A DNA stretch of 64,000 bases from Lithodes maja (GCA_037953745.1 JBAKBP010007902.1:1-64000); one strand, 5' to 3'; positions 10,380 to 24,300 are shown, numbered from the stretch's first letter. Notes: generated from the sequence alone by a model not told the origin. Numbers and translations: made by a program.

Positions 10380-11510
10380 TTAACCCGGGAACAGCGCCGA
10401 GACTCTTACCCCAGCAAGTGCGCGCCATTGGTTTTTAACTCTCGGGATCTGGGGGCTCTCATATGAGGCGATCGTCGTTATCTTCATAATTCGATATCTA
10501 CTGATTGAGACCACCTAGAGCAATCAACTAAATTGCATAGTGTAGAACCAACCTTCGTCTGTAGAATGGCGTTGAGTTGACATCGCTACAAGTGGTTGCC
10601 GAGATATGATGATGGGAATGGAGGTAATTTCCTGTGTATTTTCGCCTGCGTCCGAACGCTTCGCCCCGACCCTGGCTAGCACGCACGAAGTCACTCGTCG
10701 TTTCGGAGACCCTGGCTAGCACGCACTAAATCACTCGTCGCTTCGGTGGCTTTTGTACCGGTACACGATATTATGTTTTTATGGAGATAATGTGATATTA
10801 TTGTGCCATTTATTAATTGTTCAACCATTATTTGAGTTATATGAAACTTTATATAACATATTTCACTGTTATTGTAATATTATTGTGTCACTTTCACTTT
10901 TATTGTAATATTATTGTGTCACTTTCACTGTTACTGTATTACTCTTCTTGTTATGAATTATTGTCACTCACTGTTATTATTGAGTTATTATTACTTGTTA
11001 TACATTTTGTGTCACTTTCACTTACTAGGTTACAGGCTAGGCTACGCAAGCGTACAGTACCGTACGGTATCGTAATTTACACTTGTAATTATTACATTTG
11101 GTAGTTTCTTTCAATTAGACATATTGTTATATTGTTTTTAGTGTCACTCACTTATTATTTATTATGTTCCTTCCAACAACCAACCATACTCCTAAAATCG
11201 ATTAATGAAATTTACAAACACTTACAGGTTTCACTTATAAATACTTATTGAATAGTTACTAATATATACAGTAGTTGTTGTCTCTTTCACTTGCACATAT
11301 TGTTATATTGTTTTTAGTTAGTGTCACTTTCACTTATTGCAGGTTTCACTTATAAATACTTATTGAATAGTTACTCTAATAATTATATAGTTGTTGTGTC
11401 TCTTTCACTTGCACATACTGTTGTATTGTTTTTAGTGACACTTTCACTTGCACATAAGTGTTTTATTGTTTTAGTGTCACTTTCACTAGTGTTCTCAGGG
11501 TCAGTGCCAC

Positions 11511-14331
11511 TTATAAGTTTACGTGGAAATCATTGTGGCAAGGCGTGATGCACAGTGCTACTTGACATTCCTGGCACTGATACGAGGTTTTGGTGTTTTT
11601 CTGGGGTCTTCAGGTGGTGTGGCTGCAGACATGGCACCGTTTCTGGTTCTTGCGACCAGCAGCTACTGGAAGGGCGACGATCCTGTGCTTCTTGTGGTGT
11701 TCGGAAGCGTATGTGCGGTCCATGGTGCCAACTCCTGGCATATGTTGAGCTCGTGGGGATTCCTCAGGCAGGGCATATTCCCCAATGAGATCCAGAATGA
11801 GCTGTTTCTGGAATCTCCGAAGGTTGGTGTACTTCCTGGGCATTGTGGGGTTCATGAGCTTGTACAGGTTGTATGCGTTCAGCACAGACACATCCATCAT
11901 GTGCAGGAAGAACTTCTTATACCACCTGCAGGAGGTCCGCAGGCAGTCGATGAAGCCGACCTGCATGTCTGACTTGTCAACCAGACGCATGTTTATGTTG
12001 TAGTCCATAACTGCATCTGGATTCATGATGGGCTCCCTGGTCCTGTGGTTGACTTTGCCAGAGTCAACCAGGTTGCCCTTGTGGATGGTGCTGATCATGT
12101 TGACCTTCCTTTGGTCGTGCCAATGGATTGCCAGCATCGGACCATGTTGCTTGAGGAAGATGTCCTTCTTCTTGGTCTTTTGGGGGAATTCCGGCATGTT
12201 CTTCCTCGTCCCCCGTACTGTGCCCACAGTCTGGGTTTGCTGCCTGTTCAGGTAGGATGGGGGACGTATAATAGTTGTCCGTGTAGAGTATGTGGTTCTT
12301 GTTGAAGTAGCGATCCATCATCGCCTTCACCACTGCTCCACCGAACCCTATTTCTTGATCTGCAAGAACCTCACCCTCCTTCCCACTGTAGACAATGAAG
12401 TCCAGCACATAACCCGTCTTACAGTCACAGAGGACGAAGAGCTTGATGCCGAATCGATGTCTCTTGGATGGTATGTACTGCCGGAAGTGAAGGTTCCCCC
12501 GGAACAGCACAAGAGACTCGTCGATCACAACCTTTTGAAAAGGCTTCAAGAATGTGGAAAACTTGGCCTTCATCATGTCGTAGAATCCCCTTATCTTCCA
12601 CAGGCGGTCTGTTCGGTGTACATTGGTGTTGGTAACGAAGTGCAGGTTACCAAGTATGGCGAAGTAGCGGTCCCGGGCCATAAGTTTGCCAAAAGCAGGT
12701 GTGGCAATTATGTCGCCTGTGATCCAGTAGTCTGCCAGCCGATGCTTCTTCATATGTGCCATGAGCATGGTCAGTGCTATGAACACATACATTTGGGCAA
12801 TGGTGACAGGCTTCCAGGCCTTCATGTGGGAACTATGGGTCTTGCCGCTGAGGTGGTCAGTGAGGGCCTGCTGCTTATTGGTCTCATCGACAACATATGA
12901 TATGACATCATTGTCGAAAAAGGCCTTGAATATCTCGGCAGGTGTTGAGGTGGGTCCCCCTGGGAAAGATGGATCAATCCCTGCGGCATGTTGGGCGTCA
13001 TCGAATGTGGTATCTTGTGGCTGAAAGGTGGCCCCATCCTCCCACGTCCAGACATCAGCATGCCTGGCACGGGGACGGGGACGGGCAGCAGGGGCACCCA
13101 CGGGCACGGCCACGCCCACGCTGTCGGCCACATCCACGTCCAAGGGCACGGCCACCCCGAGCACGGGGATGTCCACGGCCACGCCGGGGTGCTGGGTCGT
13201 CCACCCACTCAGCTTCGTCCACAACAGGGTCGTCTGGCAGGTCATAATTATCATCCCCAGAATCTGCACCGTGGTCGTCCATGTATCTTGAAGGGCGGCA
13301 ATATTCGTGGGTGTCTTCAGGGTCATAGGTGGGATCCTGGTCGTCAGTTGGTGGTGATACATCAGGTGGCGACTGCTGGCGTGGGCGGCTAGTGGGTGGT
13401 GAAGGTGAGCTAGTTGGCTCTGAAGTTTTAAGGCGACGACGAGAGCGTTTTTGGGGCAGTTTAGGGCCTGAGGTGCTGCTTTGTGCCCCCCCTGTGGCCA
13501 TGAACAAGACCCTTCTGGAGGTGTGTTGACCACTTGCACCACTTGCTGATGGCTGTGGGTCATGCTGGGACAATACCGCACCACTTGCACCACTTGTTGA
13601 TGGCTGTGGGTCATGCGGGTACAATACCGCACCACTTGCACCACTGGTTGATGGCTGTGGGTCATGCGGGGACAATTCCGCACCACTTGCACCACTTGTT
13701 GATGGCTGTGGGTCATGCGGGGTCAATGACGCACCAGCCGCGGGTGAGGAGGTCCCGGGAGACATAGGAATAGGCCTACCCACGCTCGACTCTTCATGCT
13801 CATCCTCACTATCAGCATCTTCACCTCTTTCCCATTCGGCCGCCTCCCGTGCAGGCTTCCTTGCACTATCCAGCAAAGCTCTCCTATAAAAATAACTGGC
13901 TATTTTTGCCGGGAAGGAGTCCCCACAGCCGACGCCGGGGTCGCAAGCGTGTGCGCCGGGTCACGTTCACGTGATGCGGGTAGAACACTTCCCATTTCAC
14001 TAACACTTTCATCACCTTCATGATGTTCACCGCATCCAACATTGTTATCATTATCATCATCACCATCGTCATCATCAGTGCTATGAAAGCCCTGAAATTC
14101 TTCGCCATCTTCCACTTCATCAACATCTTCACTAACCACATGTTCTTCGTCAAAATCATTCTCAATCTCACTAAGGTCACGATCACTTAACTCTTTTAGC
14201 ACACGTGCAACACCACCGGGACTTAGCAACGTTTTGTTGGTCGTTTTAGCTTTGCCTTTCTTAGGCATATGGGTCGCGGCAGCGGGCGGCGATTCGGACA
14301 CAGCTATTTTTTTCGGGTTAACTCCAGCCAT
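11511..14331 (-). pseudogene. piggyBac-type transposase, frameshifted
   Basis: The probable start is the ATG at 14329-14331 (MAGVNPKKIAVSE). The N-terminus is acidic and disordered, then PQPSTSGASG repeats, an Arg/Gly-rich stretch and the DDE core. Core blocks: FKAFFDNDVISYVV, RLADYWITGD, KVVIDESLVLFRG (first Asp), YTDNYYTSPIL (second Asp) and LVDKSDMQVGFIDCLR (third Asp). A C-terminal Cys/His segment begins KRCHVC. Breaks: the frame changes near 13890, near 13060-13200 and near 12250, with a TGA at 11610-11612 inside the Cys-rich tail, which still reads CQECQVALC beyond it. Compared with the intact copy at 37975 it is the same family but clearly diverged. Not expected to be functional. Confidence 0.85.
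13535..13738. repeat. 51-bp tandem repeat in the transposase N-terminus, 4 copies
   Basis: CACCACTTGCACCACTTG and GGCTGTGGGTCATGC recur every 51 bp. On the minus strand each unit encodes 17 residues containing PHDPQPSTSGASG. Ser/Thr/Gly/Pro-rich PSTSG text is common before piggyBac cores. Confidence 0.8.
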
Positions 14332-14619
14332 CTTGGGTGTGAGATAAGAACTGATGCTGCCTGGTAGTTTGTGCTTGGTGGCGCTGCGGTCGCCCACGCA
14401 CAAACAAAAATCCGCCCGCGCAATTTGAACCCTTTGATTTTGATTTTGCCTCATATGAGGCCTCCCGGACTCCTAACCAAAATACATTTTGCCTCATATG
14501 AGGCCTCCCGGATTCCAAGGGTTAAAAGGGCCAAGCGAGCATATTTTGGTTCATTCCCGCCTAAAATAGTCATTATCCGATAAATATCGTTATTACTTAT
14601 TCATATGCATATAAAAGGT

Positions 14620-15773
14620 TAATAGAGAAAGTTAGAAGCTATAATATAGGGGAGAAATGTGTGAAATGGATAGAAGCCTTCCTGAAAGATCGGAGACAGA
14701 GGGTACTGGTGAATGGAATAGGCTCGGGGTGGAGGGAAATTACAAGTGGGGTACCTCAGGGATCTGTGTTGGGACCACTGCTGTTCGTTATATTTATCAA
14801 CGACTTACCTGAAGTTATAACTAATGGAAGTGAGGTATACCTGTATGCGGATGACACTAAGCTGTATAGAAGAGTGAGGAGTAAGGAAGATATGGGTTTG
14901 CTTCAAGGAGATGTGGAGGGCATGCAGGGATGGTCTGAGCATTGGTTAATGCCTTTTCATCCAAAAAAATGCAAGTACATGCGGATTGGGACCAGCAAGA
15001 TAGACAAGGTAGGATACAGTATGTATGAAGCGATGGAGGAAGTGAATGCAGAAAAGGATGTAGGAGTAGTGATAGACAATAAGTTAAATTTCTCAGAACA
15101 TTTAGCGGAAAAGATAAACAAAGCCAATAGAATTGTAGGGCTGATAAGGAGGACATTTGTGTCACTTGACGAAGAAATCTTCAGGAATCTCTATACAGCG
15201 CTGGTTAGGCCGCACCTGGAATATGCGAACCAGGTGTGGGCTCCATATATGGTAAAGGATATAGAAGCAGTGGAGAAAGTGCAGAGGAGAGCTAGCAAGC
15301 TGGTACCAACGTTGAAGAACGCGGGCTATGAGCAGAGGTTGAGGACACTGGGGCTTCCGACACTGGCATATAGGAGAAAGAGAGGGGATATGATAGAGAC
15401 TTTTAAGATAGTGTCAGGAAAGTACGATGAGGATGTGTGTGAAGGTATCTTCTTGATGCGGGAGGGAACAAGAACGAGAGGACACTCTAAGAAAATTTAC
15501 AAAGAAAGAAATAGGCTTGAGAAGGCAAAGAACTCATTTTGTGATAGAGTGGTAAATGAGTGGGACGCACTGCCCCAGTATGTAGTCGATTCCGAATCAA
15601 TAAGGGAGTTTGAAAGTAATCTTGATAAAGCATGGGGAAGACAAGATTTGAAGTTTGATTATAAAACAAAAATACAGAATAGTAAAAATGTTGCGTCTGC
15701 TACCGCCGCCGCCAACACCGTGAACGACCGCAGCAGTGCAAGTACTGGTACTGAGCTGGATACACAGGCATAG
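14620..15773 (+). CDS. partial LINE reverse transcriptase, C-terminal half
   Basis: The open frame enters from the truncation point (KCVKWIEAFLKDRRQRV) and includes SGVPQGSVLGPLLFVIF, the active site LYADDTKLYR encoded at 14837-14866, VGVVIDNKLNFSEH, LVRPHLEYANQVW, KVQRRASKLV, RLRTLGLPTLAYRRKRGDMI and a C-terminal FCDRVVNEWDALP block. These are typical of CR1/L2-group elements and similar in kind to the LINE at 47317-51216. The upstream RT palm and endonuclease are missing. No stop interrupts the remaining frame, which suggests a fairly young truncated insertion. Confidence 0.8.
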
Positions 15774-15887
15774 TTTGCCTTTTTCCAGAGGATCTACTGT
15801 AAGAAACTGTAAGAATATGCGCCTATTTTACGTTTAATATGAAGATATTACCATATAACAGCTATAATATTAATAATAATAATAATG
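14620..15887 (+). mobile_element. CR1/L2-group LINE, 5'-truncated
   Basis: Starts about 95 bp after the piggyBac's TTAA and ends in a (TAA)n tail at 15871-15886. It contains only the 3' half of the RT ORF. No target duplication was identified. Confidence 0.7.
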
Positions 15888-16450
15888 CTTTATTTCAGAC
15901 TCGCACAGTACAGAGGGTACCATACTGGGGTCCATATATACCTTACAGTAACATAAATATATATAGGCTACTGTACATCTAGGCTACATAAAATAAAAAG
16001 AAATTAATTAATACCCATCTTGCTATCATGTAGTTCACAGCACTGCCTCAACCAAAAACAGAGGTCATCAAACTACTGTGTTACCAAACCCACTATCCTA
16101 ATTGGGTACAGTACCATGCCTCACATTATTTAGCTTCCGGTACAGTATATTGCTACAGTACAGTATAGGAATACTGTTACTATACTGCACTATGAGGTTC
16201 AGTACCGGTATGCTAATTCTGTAGAGTAGCAGACTTTAATACATTACTTAAGGTTAAATATAGAGCAACCTCCTCCAGTGTGCCTGAATCCTAGAGGTGT
16301 ACACTATGCTGGGAGTTTGTAGCATTTTAATGGAATAGTATGTGGGGGTGAAAAAGACGATGTATTGCCGACCGGCACACACCCTCCCCTTCGTGTCCTC
16401 TCCCCTTAATGCTGTAATACGACACCTTTCGCAGTCTATCTGAGATACTG
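15888..16450. other. no gene seen
   Basis: AT-rich DNA with many GTACAGTA-type words and no supported ORF, terminus or RNA gene. Confidence 0.4.
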
Positions 16451-16688
16451 TAATAATAATAATAAGTTCTTGAAGCTAGCGCATGCTAAACCAGCTAAGG
16501 ATAGCCCAATAAGGCCGATTAGGCGTGTTTCCATTGGGGTCTTGGTACCCCATCCCCTTACTCATGAGGGACGGTAACGACTCAGAGCTTCTGAAAAATT
16601 ACTGCGCCGAGCGTGGGCACGATCCTGGGACCTTCTGGGTGGAAGTCCAAGACGCTAGTCACTACACCAGCAAGCCGCTAATGGGGGT
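16451..16688 (-). mobile_element. tRNA-derived SINE
   Basis: On the minus strand the head GGCTTGCTGGTGTAGTGACT (A-box region) is followed by GGATCGTGCCC, a degenerate B-box. The body includes CGATTAGGCG-like text and ends in (TTA)n, seen on plus as (TAA)n at 16451-16465. The second copy at 63263-64000 has the better B-box GGGTTCGCGCC. Confidence 0.7.
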
Positions 16689-18412
16689 GATTGAAAACGT
16701 GGCTTTTGCTGTTGTGAATCCCAGAAACTCTATGGTTGTTTCACACCCTAATTCATGACAGCTATCTTGCATATAATATCTTATTATTATTATGTTTTCC
16801 CTTTTTTGTCACTATGGTAAATATTACTCATAATTAAAGTACCGGTATGTAGGCCTATTATTTTGAGGGAGAATTAATTGTAAAACTAGTAGACTACTGT
16901 ACTGTATTAACCCTTTGGCTGCTGCGGGAGACATTCTGGAACGTCCTGGCAATTTAAGCAATTACAGGCTCTTAAAGCCTCTTAAAGCGTGTGGAAAAAA
17001 GTTTTAGTGAGCAAGAACGCGGCAAGCTCCCCTCCGCTCTCCAGCACGGCTGCCGGGGCACTGAGACTCTCACCTCATATCTCTCGAGACCTCTGCAGCG
17101 CTGGCAAAGGCAAATGTAGCGTGACATTGCTTATAATTAGCGAATATTTGCCAATTTCTATGGTAGCGCTGCGGATGAATCCCGCGCGCTACGAAGCTTG
17201 TTCTGATGTAATTTTGAAACTAATTTCTTTTAGTTTTGGCTGAATATATTAAATATCATTCAGACACTTGCTTAATCATTCAGGAGTGCCTGAATGAGCC
17301 CTAATATAGCGGAAATATCCCAGCATCGTAATTGTTAACACAGTAAGCACGCAATAGGGGGTGTGACCAACGTAGTTACATGCGAATTAATTACCCAATA
17401 CTGTATTCTGACAGAATTGGTTATATCTATCATATAAACCATAATTTATTTTTTCAATGAGCACATATTTTGCTAATATGATGAACATATGAACCTTCAA
17501 GAGTGATAAAATAAGCGGGGAAAGCATTTGGGTGGCTAAAAAAGACGATATTCCCCACCCGCTTGTATTCTCAGGCGGGAGGCGGCAAGACATACACCCT
17601 CCTCCTCTCGCCACACTGATCGATGCAAGAGAGATTCTCTCGTTGCATAGGATCTCTAAATGACTCGCTGTTGTGTACGAAACCGCGGGAGAATATTTCC
17701 CGCGAAAAATAGCTGATAAATGATGAAAATAAGAGAAAATAGGTGATAATTGAGGAAGGAGGGGAAGGGGATGGGGTGAGAAACACATGAATGAGTGATA
17801 GGAAGTACTAGACAGGAATTATCTCACCTAATGACATATTCCTTTGTTTTGAGAGCCCCTGGGTTGTTTTTGAAAGTTTTTTTCATGGCCTTGCTTCTGT
17901 GAGGCCTATGGCATTCGCTATACAGATACAGTCGGGTCCCGAAATAAGCAAGAATTTGATGGACGAACGCGGTCGCTTAATTGGAATTCGAACAATGCGA
18001 GCAATGAGAAAAATGGAATTTAGTGGATGGCCGACCCAGACTTTATAATGTAAAACTTGCAAAATAAACAAACCAAAACTTGGACGAACACAGTAAAAAG
18101 ACAAAACAACTTATTAAAATTGCTATGTGGAAACAACGCTTAAGCAAAATAATAATTTTTAAATAAAAGAACACAATCCACCACATAGGGTGTACATTAC
18201 TACATGAGCAAGTTAATCTGTTTCCCAAGCAGACTAATCGCACATATAACAACGCACTATCGGCACGTTCAAGGAATTAGTCAATTTGGGAAGTACTGTA
18301 TGGGGCATTCTGGTAAATTTGACTAAATTCTGTATGAATAAAGAAACTACTGTATATCTATATACTCAGGCCCAATCCCCACTTTTTTTTTTTTGGGGGG
18401 GGGGGGGGGGCC
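16689..18412. other. no gene seen; possible degenerate DNA-element ends
   Basis: A TTAA at 16907-16910 followed by CCCTTTGGCTGC looks like a piggyBac end, but no matching right end was found. The 17540-17790 stretch resembles, reversed, part of the MITEs at 7457 and 25418 (TATCACCTATTTTCTC). At 17927, TACAGTCGGGTCCCGAAAT could be a Tigger-like end without a partner. A T run followed by 16 G at 18381-18411 is a low-complexity tract. No supported ORF. Confidence 0.3.
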
Positions 18413-21062
18413 TCAAGACAGAGCCAGAATAGGGACAACACAAAACACAACAGAAACCAATGAACACACAAAATACAAATTCACACACATCTTGGTCATC
18501 CAGGAGAATACCCAGAGACCAGGGTCACCAAGGTCCCTCCAGCACTCCCCCAGCCCCCGACCACCCGGAGAGGTTCCGATCTCGGCAGGCAGACATGCAG
18601 CGGAGCCAGCCAAAGCCACAAGCCCGCCCACCACACTTCCAGGCGCACCCTTCATACAAACCGTCTCCCCGGGCCAGGCGCCTGATGGACTATTATCTAG
18701 TCCAACTTGCGCCCGACCCCTTCCCCCGTATGACCACATGTTCACTCATCTATTCACAAGCATTCTCCATTCATTCCTGTTTATTACCACTTCCCTTGCC
18801 TAATCTATAGTCATTCCTCTATCATCCAAAGCTTGTCTTAAACAGTCTCTCTCTCAATGGGAGTCTTCCTGCCGTTCTATCTCCCCTTGTATCTGACTCA
18901 CATATTCTCTTTGTAAGCCTTTCATCTTCCATTCGTTCAACATGACCATATCAGCTCAGCACCCTTCTGTCCACTCTGGCTGACAAATGTTCCTGCTGCC
19001 CCACTCTCCTACGTATCTCTTCATTCCTCAATCTGTCTCTACGAGTAACTCGACCACACATACTCCTCGAGCAGCTCGTCTCCATCACATCCAGCTTTCT
19101 TCTCTCCTTTTCCTTCAGAGCCCACGTCTTAGCCCCATACATCACTGTTGGCACAACAATTCCTTGATACATTGCACTTTTTACTTTCATTCCGAGATTT
19201 CTCGTCTTCCACATACAGTCAGCCCCCCCAATACGCGAGAATAGGGGCGACAGGAGGCATCGCGTATTGGGAATCCGCGTATTGTGGACCTAACTTTAAA
19301 TAGGAATAATTAGATATGGGTGACATCTCTCAATTATGGCCTATTTTCAAAAATGTTGGCCTTATTTTCGACATTTTTGGCTCTACAGTACAGTCTATAT
19401 CTTATATATAATAAGAACAATGAATAAAAATATGAAACCTTACCTTAAAAGATAGGCTAGGACTAGGACTAGGACCGTAGGACTTCACGATTTTCTCCAA
19501 CTTCTCCCTCCCTGACCAAATCGTACGAACAGTTTACTCTGACAAGCCTATTGCACAGTTTCCTTCTCCTTTTTTCTTGCTATCCAACACTTCCACCTTC
19601 ATTTTGTGTGTTATCTTCTTATATTGGCGTGGCATGGCGAAAAAAGTGGCAGGCACTACAAACGTTTGGTCACTCCGCACGGCTATGACGCTTGAGCGGG
19701 ACTGTGGGAGGGAGGGAGGGAGGGTAAGCGGGAGGGAAGGCAGGCGTATGCCCGTCTTCTTCTTTTTTCAGAGCTACTCCTGGGCCTCGCGAAACGTAGA
19801 CGTGCTCGCGTATCAAGCGGGAATAGCGGATTTGGCCCCTTCTTAGCTCTCGATTCGTGTATTGTGGTACCACCTCGCGTAATTAATGTTTAATTAATTA
19901 ATGTTATTTTCGAGGGGTCACTCGTGTATTAGGGTTTTCGCGAATTGTGGAATCGCGTATTGGGGGGGCTGACTGTACAGTACTTTCCATTGCTCCGAAA
20001 ACCTTCCTTTCTTCACACTCTCTGTTTTACCTCCATTTCCATACCTCCACTCCTGCTTATCATTCCTCCTAGATATTTAAAACACTCTACTTGTTCCAAT
20101 ATTTCCCCATACAGACTCACATCTAGATTCACCCTACGATCACCCCTAATACACACCATTATTTTACTTTTATTGGCGTTCACCTTCAGTTTCCTCCTCC
20201 CACAAACCATACCAAACTCTTTGACTACCCACTGCAGTTTCTCCTCAGAATCCGCCACTAACGCTGTGTCATCAGCGAACAGCAACTGATTCAACTCCTA
20301 ATCTCTACCATTCTTTCCTACTAAACCCAATTCTCTTGCCATAGTTCTCATTTTCACCTCCCTCACCACACCATCCATAAACATATTAAACAGCCATGGT
20401 GACATTACACAACCCTGTCGCAAACCTACCTTTACCTCAAACCATTCACTCAACTCGCCATTTCCTACTCTAACACACGCTCTGCTCCCTTCATAAAAAC
20501 TCTTAACTGCTTTTAACAAATTTCCTCCAATTTCATAAATCCTTAACACCTTCCACATTGCTTCACGATCCACACAATCATATGCTTTTTCAAAATCCAT
20601 AAAAGCCCAAAATATCTCTTTAGGCTATGCTTCTCTAAATACTTCTCGCATCTGTCTTACTGCAAACATCTGATCCAAGCACCCTCTTCCCCTCCTAAAA
20701 CCGCATTGTTCTTCTCCTATTGCAACTTCCATACACTTTATTATCCTCTCTATCAACACCCTGCCATACAGCTTTCCAACCACTGATAATAAACTAATAC
20801 CTCTATAACTTGAACACTCCTGCCGTGCAGCCGATCTCTCTTCCCCTTTTACAACGGCACAATACATGCACTCTTCCAGTCTATTAGTACCATTGACACA
20901 ACAAAGCACACATTGTAAAGTCTTACCAACCAATCTATTATCACATCTCCACTCTTCTTTACACTCTACAGCAATACCATCCAAACCTTCTGCTTTTCCC
21001 GCTCTCATTTGTTTCACTGCTTCTTTTACCTCATTTTCCTCAATACATACAATGGTTTAACA
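18413..21062 (-). pseudogene. RTE-like LINE reverse transcriptase fragment, decayed by nonsense codons
   Basis: On the minus strand one reading frame continues from about 21060 to 18951. Blocks: KQMRAGKAEGLDGIAVE, GISLLSVVGKLYGRV, CGFRRGRGCLDQMF, MDFEKAYDCVDREAMW, VGLRQGCVMSPWLF, LLFADDTALVAD, LKVNANKSKIMV, GIVVPTVMYGAKTWAL and RNEEIRRRVGQQE. It is interrupted by TAG codons at 20625-20627 and 20298-20300 and a TGA at 20013-20015, and by a 760-bp Tigger-like element at 19216. Without that element the frame is unchanged. There is no endonuclease. The region 18413-18800 reads as the probable 3' end, with an open minus-strand frame containing ECWRDLGDPGLWVFSW. Confidence 0.75.
19216..19975. mobile_element. 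pogo/Tigger-like non-autonomous element
   Basis: Inverted ends CAGTCAGCCCCCCCAATACG on the left and its complement on the right, flanked by TA (19214-19215 and 19976-19977). The 760-bp interior has CGCGTATT and AATTGTGG words near both ends and no transposase. It sits inside the LINE pseudogene and is therefore younger. Confidence 0.85.
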
Positions 21063-21321
21063 TAATTTTTCCATTACATGCATTGTAACGGCTCAGACGG
21101 GGTTGCCTTTCAGTTGTTGGAGTGTACTGTAGTACAAAAAAGTCCCACCACAGCACTGCCCGACCAAGTCATCACTGTGGCTGATGTTGGTGTTAGTATG
21201 AACTTTGTCACCAGCCAGTCACATTGGGCTGGTAGTTCTTGGTTCTTGGTGGCTTTTAAGGGCGATCAGACGAAGAATCCCGTCCGTTAATTGCCCTGTC
21301 TCCTGTGTGGCAGTACAGTCT

Positions 21322-24300
21322 TCACATGCAATGCACTAGGCCGGTCGTTTTCAGATAGGCGCAGACCAGCCGGACGGCCCGCACCCGTACTCCCTCTGTG
21401 AGGCCCCTGCCTCCAAGGATGGTCAGAAGCAATAAATCACGGATCCCCAGGTGACGAAGACGTTCCTGGAGGAGCAGGCGGTGGGAGTAAAAGCGCGGGC
21501 AGTGGGCGATGACATGGATGATCGTCTCAGGCCGAGAGCACCACCTGCAATTAGGACTACCGATGATGTTCAGACGGTGGAGATGGGCAGATAGTGCCGT
21601 GTGGCCAATGCGTATCCTCGTGAGAGCGACATCATATGGGCGAAGGGGGTGCCGGACCCAAGGCTGAATCGCTGAGTCCTCCCGATAAGTTCCAAGTGTC
21701 GTTGCCTGTAGTGCGAGGCGGAGTTCAACATCCCACAAGTGGCGGCAGGCGAGGCGGACTGTAAATGCATGGGTGCGCAAGTCTTCCTGTAGGGGCTCCA
21801 CCACAGCTGAGGAGTGCGCCATTGAGGCAGCTTGGTCCGCCACGACATTACCACTGATCCCGGTATGAAGGCACCCACTGCAGGATCACCATCCAAGGGG
21901 GATCGAGACGACGGAGTATGAGGCCTTGAATCCGAAATACCAGGGAAGCGTAGGAGGAAGGTCGAGGCGAGTTGAGGAGATGCAATGATGACAGCGAGTC
22001 CGTGTATATGACGACAGGTTGGGGACGTAGGTTAGTCATGACAAACACCAATGCTCGATATATCTACCAGTCAGGATCTCCCAGCGGACTATCCCTTATT
22101 CTTCAACAATACAAAAATCAACCCTTCATCTTCTCTCAATATTCTTGGTGTCTCTTTTTCTTCTGCTCTCATTTGGAGGGACCATATTACCAGTCTTGCT
22201 AAGGTAGCCTCCCAGAAGCTGGGTGTGCTCAACCGCCTTAGGGGGTTCTTTTCCCCTGCACAGCTTCTTGCTCTGTACAGGGGCATAGTGCGCCCTTGTA
22301 TTGAGTATTGTTCACATGTGTGGGGAGGTTCCTCTCACACCGCTCTCCTAGACAAAGTTGAAAGGAAGGCCTTTCGTATCATTAACTCCCGTCCACTCAC
22401 CAACTCTCTGCAATCTCTCTCTCTCCGCCGCAATGTTGCATCTCTCTCGCTATTCTATCGCTACTATAATAATCAGTGTTCCTCAGAGCTATCCCAGTGC
22501 ATACCACCTCCTTTACGTAGGGCACGTGGTACCCGTCTTGCAACTCAATCCCACCCCTACTCTGTGCAACTCTCCAACCCAAGAGTGAAACGTTACTCTC
22601 AAACTTTCTTCTACTCAACATCTGAGCTCTGGAACTCTCTCCCAGAATCAGTCTTTCCCTCTTCCTATGACTTAAATTGCTTCAAACTCCGTGTGTCCAG
22701 GCATTTTGGCTCGAACGTCCCTTGATTTTGGCCCTGTCACTCTTTCAACTATGGGGGAGGCACTCGCTATAGGCAGTTATGCCTTTTGCCTCCCTCAATC
22801 ACATAGAAAAAAAAAAAATAAAAAAAAAAAAAAATATCGCAAACAATTCTGCCGCTATTATAGGATGGCGACCAGACAGCTTCCAGGTCTGGCAAAGAGA
22901 CAGATCCTCGTAAAAGACCGCCGCAGTAGCGGAGGGCGGGACGAGCGAGCCATCAGTGTATATGCGAAAATGTCCGTCGTATACGGTGCCACTCATTTCC
23001 GCAAACAACATGGGTACGGGGGACAGGCGAGGGGCAGGTACGTTCAGCCGCCAGTAGTGTTGGAGTCCACGTACGAGGAAGGGTTGTCGACGGCGCACCG
23101 GCCAGCGTGGGGCCTCAGATGCTACCCCGGACTCGGCATGGAAGACTGCAAGGGGATGGGACACCGGGAATTGAGCTACCCTCATCATCCACTTACAGTC
23201 TAGGTAGATCCTATCCCATGAAAGGGGCAGCAGGCCAGAGTCCGCCTGGAGGGAGATAGTAGGGGAAGAGCAGAACGCACCCATTGCGATGCGAAGCGCC
23301 GTGTTGTGCACGACGTCTAGCCGGCCCAGGATTGATGCTGATGCTGATCCGTAGACGGCACTGCCATACCTGATCTTACTCCTGACGAACGATTCATAGA
23401 AGCGCAGCAAATCATCCCTGGAAGTTTCCCACCGAGACTCGGCAATACTTTTCATCAGATCCAGGCGCTTCAAGCAGGACGTCCGTAGATAGTCAACGTG
23501 CGGACGCCAAGTAAGGACAGGCCCGTCCAACCACATCCCAAGGAATTTGTGCCTGGTACGGTATTGCATCTGCGCCCCACCTAAGGACACACTCGGTACG
23601 CCAGGGAGTTTGGTCTTCAGAGTAAAGCACATGAGAGCACTCTTCTAGAGATTGAGACGGAGACCCCAACGATGCGCCCAGTCATTGAAGGAGTGAACCG
23701 CTGCCTGTAGTAAGTCCTGTGCCTGAGGGAGGGTGTCAGCCCAACAGACGAGGGTGATGTCGTCAGCATATACTAGCGTGGATGTTGAGGGAGACCGAGG
23801 GTAGTCAGACATGAGGGCATTATACAGAAAAACACTGAGGCCTGATCCCTGAAGGACCCCACAATGTACTGGAAACTGCTGCGAGCGTGCTGTCCCCACG
23901 GAAACTGAGAAAGTCCGGCCCAGTAAGAAGCTGCAGAACCAGGAGAGCACTTGTCCTCTCACCCCTAGTTCACCCAGTTTGTACAGTATCCCAGTGTGTG
24001 AGGCAGCATCAAACGCCCCCGCGACATCAATAAACGCCGCCAGGAGTACCTTCTTCTTACGGTACGCATCCTGGACGAGATGCTCAAACCGGAGCAACAC
24101 GTCAATTGTACCACGACCCGGCCTGAATCCCCCGAGGTCATCGGACAGTAAATTGTTGTACTCAAACCACCAAGACATCCGAGCAAGAACTATTTTCTCC
24201 ATGAGCTTGCCGACCACAGAGAGGAGGCAGATACCCCGTCTGGATGACAGGAGTGCTGGGTCTTTACCAGGTTTGGGGAACGGGAGGAGCAGAGCACGTT

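Larger units (their letters stand above)
10384..14521 (-). mobile_element. piggyBac element, autonomous in origin, decayed
   Basis: TTAA lies at 10380-10383 and 14522-14525. Left end CCCGGGAACAGCGCCGAG; right end (inward) CCCTTGGAATCCGGGAGG. Both ends carry the palindrome CTCATATGAG; the right end has it twice. A minus-strand transposase pseudogene fills 11511-14331. The 3' side (10817-11510) is AT-rich with many GTCACTTTCACTT words, as in the two other transposase-bearing piggyBacs here. Confidence 0.85.

Noticed and set aside
12292..13767. Plus-strand frames opposite the decayed piggyBac
   Set aside because: Complement of the transposase coding region, whose minus-strand frames carry all recognised motifs.
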